A model generated the notes under the pieces. That model saw nothing but the letters and a program-made list of their open reading frames with translations, was not told the origin of the DNA and did not search any database. From contig OX424564.1 of the NCBI GenBank assembly GCA_949152475.1, forward strand, positions 29,882,165-29,946,164: DNA of 64,000 nt. The letters run 5' to 3'. The DNA is from Terebella lapidaria. Its lineage: Eukaryota > Annelida > Polychaeta > Terebellida > Terebellidae. Positions 61,820 to 64,000 of the stretch are shown here, in pieces; position 1 is the first letter of the stretch; each line of letters starts with the position of its first letter. The translations under genes were made by a program, and so were the position numbers.

Positions 61820-62556
61820 ACACTAAGTGTTGAGAGTTCCATTAAATGGTACCTTTTCGCTACATAGACTACACTTCAGAATGGATGGAATTTCTAGCAA
61901 ACGGTGACACAATTTACCAGTTGCTGAAGCTGTCTGAAGTCGAAGTTCAGTGCGTTAATGGCACTTGACGTGACAGTGTCGCTTCCCAACAACAATGAAA
62001 TGTTTCTTCCTAGTAAGATAGCGACGCGGTGAGGGTGGAGTGTGTAAATTGGGAGTGACGCTCTCTGGCAAAAAGCTGGATTTCTTTGAGTCTTCATGCC
62101 AAATACAAGGTTGGTAATGTCCATTCTGTTGAAAAAACATATATGTTGTACACTTGACTGTCCAATTTCATACAGATAAATATAACAAATATAAAAAGCA
62201 AAATCAAATTCAAATGTTTGCAGATTATGGGAAATATCACAATTAGAAATGGACCAATGACCATATGATAATTTTTTTATCGTTTGTCATTCGGTATTAT
62301 ATAAAACATAATCACTGCGATGTAGATGGTTTATACTTAGTAATTTTCTAGTGCTGCATACTAATCGGTAGAAACATGATCAATATTAAATGTATCACTA
62401 GAATAAGATAACGTTGGTACATTGGTTTCATTACCCACGTTGGCACATCCATGCATGAGATGGAACAATGACCAAGAAATAACAAATTATGGTTTTCAAA
62501 GATCCACTTAGTAACCATGGTAAAAATACATTAATTTTCAAATATATATTTTTCAG

Positions 62557-63928
62557 ATGAAGATGAAGTACACGGTATCAAGCCTCACGGACCCTTTAAC
62601 AGCTATGATGGCGGTACTCCTAATGTCACAAATTCTACCTGCTCTAGCTTAACCACTTGCAGAGGAAGTGCAGTCCTATAGAGAGTAAACGTGCACAGTC
62701 GTATTCCCCAGCGCTTGAGCAGAAACGGGCGTCTTCAAGGGACGGGGCACCTAAACGGCCAGAACAGTTTAAATCAGTAGAGGAACTCAATCAATACTTG
62801 ACGGCGCTAACAGATTACTACAATGTTCTCGGACGTCCGAGGTAAGCGAGGGCATCTTTTTCATTCTTTACTTTTCACTTTCGTCATTCTTCTTTTTTGT
62901 CGGTATTCTTCACGAGTATTCACGAATATGTTTCTTTGGTAAATTGAAAAAAAATCATTCATAATTTCATTCTGTAAACGGTTTCCTACATATTTATACA
63001 ATAGAGATTCCACAATTTCACATGACACCCAACCGTGCATTGCACACATTTCAAACGCAGCTACAAACATGGATTAATCAGATCATGATACTGTTTCCTG
63101 TTATTAAAGATGGAAAAACGGAACTCACCTTTGTTCATGATACTATGCGCGTTATATGATTATCACTTGACGGAATAAAATAGTGCATCATTTTTCCACT
63201 TCCACAATGTTCCTTCTATAGTCCAACTATAGTCCAACTATGTTCCAACTATAGTTCTTTCAAATATATGTTTCATATTTCGAAGATAATGTTTTGCCTT
63301 TGCCTAGTCCGAATGATTTTTCATAATACGTTGTTGTTCTCCTCATTTCTGAAATGCCATTTACGGTTCTCTTACCTGTCACATTGATAACTTTAATAAT
63401 ATATGCCTTCAATTTGACGATCGTAGCACTTTTGAATTATTCCTTGCACGCTTCGGAGTTATCTTATTCATTTACCCAATCTGTTTACCCCAATTCGTCA
63501 ACATCTTTATAGAAAAGCACATCACTTTGCTCCAGAACAGACTAATATTTGTGGATATCTATTCCAACAGGTTTGGTCAAAGATCGGACTCGTTACCAGC
63601 AGAACTTACAGGCGAAAGTCATTACAACGAAATGCCATTATATCCATCGGCAATGAAGTTGGATATAAAATCCAAACTTTCTTTGGCTCTCTTGGATTTG
63701 TTACTGAGTCGGAATCAAGAGCTTGGAAGGTGTGTTTAATTTGATCCATAGTCTTTACATAATTCAACAGATCACATGTCCCAAAATATTTCCGTCTTTT
63801 ATCATGAAATAGTGTCATTTATAATTCAATTCAATTCCATGTTGTTTTACATTCAATCTATGATTGTTATTGAAAATAACGTAAGTTTCATTTAATATTT
63901 TTGAATTCCATTTATTTGCAGTGCGTAA
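62557..63928 (+). pseudogene. Second NPF copy, pseudogene
   Basis: Same exon structure as the intact gene: 62,557-62,841, 63,571-63,729 and from 63,922 (stop 63,926-63,928), with all splice sites kept. The start ATG aligned to that of NPF is 62,563. The reading frame stops at TAA 62,650-62,652, exactly after the signal peptide (ILPALA). A 5-bp loss soon after (near 62,680) shifts the frame. The peptide-coding part is nearly unchanged (one N-to-... R/Q difference: EELNQYL for EELNRYL), but the site after it is FGQR instead of FGKR, so the dibasic cleavage pair is lost. In the 52 whole codons of exon 3, 13 residues differ from NPF, which suggests relaxed constraint. An inactive copy is the simplest reading. 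Confidence 0.9.
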
Positions 63929-64000
63929 CTGACACATCCAGTTGAAGTCCACAGACAAGGAGCTTTCATGTTGCATAATGCCATGGTTGTTCTCTCATCA

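Larger units (their letters stand above)
55149..64000 (+). repeat. Segmental duplication, unit 2 (NPF pseudogene; cut by window end)
   Basis: Matches unit 1 from the first base of the duplicated part to the window end, apart from the nested insertion 56,820-61,100 and the absence of the 285-bp repeat. The copy of the NPF promoter island is not present upstream (54.1-55.1 kb is unrelated AT-rich DNA), so the second NPF copy was born without its own promoter and first exon. Confidence 0.9.

Overview
This window looks like nuclear DNA of an invertebrate animal, most likely a lophotrochozoan and perhaps a marine mollusc. It is AT-rich, gene-poor and full of repeats, and its coding sequence is split by spliceosomal introns. 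The one gene I recognise with confidence encodes a neuropeptide F (NPF/NPY family) precursor whose peptide ends in RPRF-amide. The mollusc assignment is inference, based on that peptide type and on the repeat types (nested Penelope-like elements, 'GGCCATTTTC / TTTGACCTTTGACC' repeats).

Layout. 1-5,360: a duplicated segment carrying a short candidate exon (copies near 0.4-0.9 kb and 2.8-3.3 kb) on either side of two adjacent hairpin elements. 5,360-24,345: three head-to-tail copies (A, B, C) of a unit of about 5-6.4 kb. Several small candidate exons on the minus strand keep their frame in at least two of the copies, but I cannot name their product. Copies differ by clean mobile-element insertions: a fold-back element and a small palindromic element in B; a hAT-type MITE, a Penelope-like tail and a (GATAA)n-tailed retroposon end in C. 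25.3-27.1 kb is a repeat rich in perfect DR1 (AGGTCA-type) motifs. 27.2-28.9 kb is an inverted, decayed third NPF locus. 29.1-34.3 kb is a fold-back element of about 5.1 kb: two arms of about 480 bp around a 27-bp array and a 41-bp array. 34.3-42.3 kb is mostly unassigned apart from small elements.

NPF region. A GC-rich TATA/initiator promoter (about 42.37-42.40 kb) probably starts a noncoding first exon. Three coding exons (48.5-49.8 kb) give an intact 150-residue prepro-NPF. From about 44.9 kb the locus is duplicated: unit 1 is 44.9-50 kb or more, unit 2 is 55.1 kb to the window end. Unit 2 carries a second NPF copy broken at the signal peptide and altered at the amidation/cleavage site. 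Between the units lies a degraded LINE (51.3-54.1 kb), itself interrupted by a small inverted-repeat element. Unit 2 is also interrupted by a 4.3-kb nested insertion: a DR1-type repeat that received a Penelope-like retroelement with its endonuclease remnant upstream of the reverse transcriptase (57.2-60.6 kb). Unit 1 keeps the empty site.

Taken together, the window is a neuropeptide locus undergoing birth and death of copies in repeat-rich DNA: one working gene, one recent pseudogene in tandem, and one older inverted relic. All exon models are by eye from splice consensus and comparison between copies; no transcript evidence was available.
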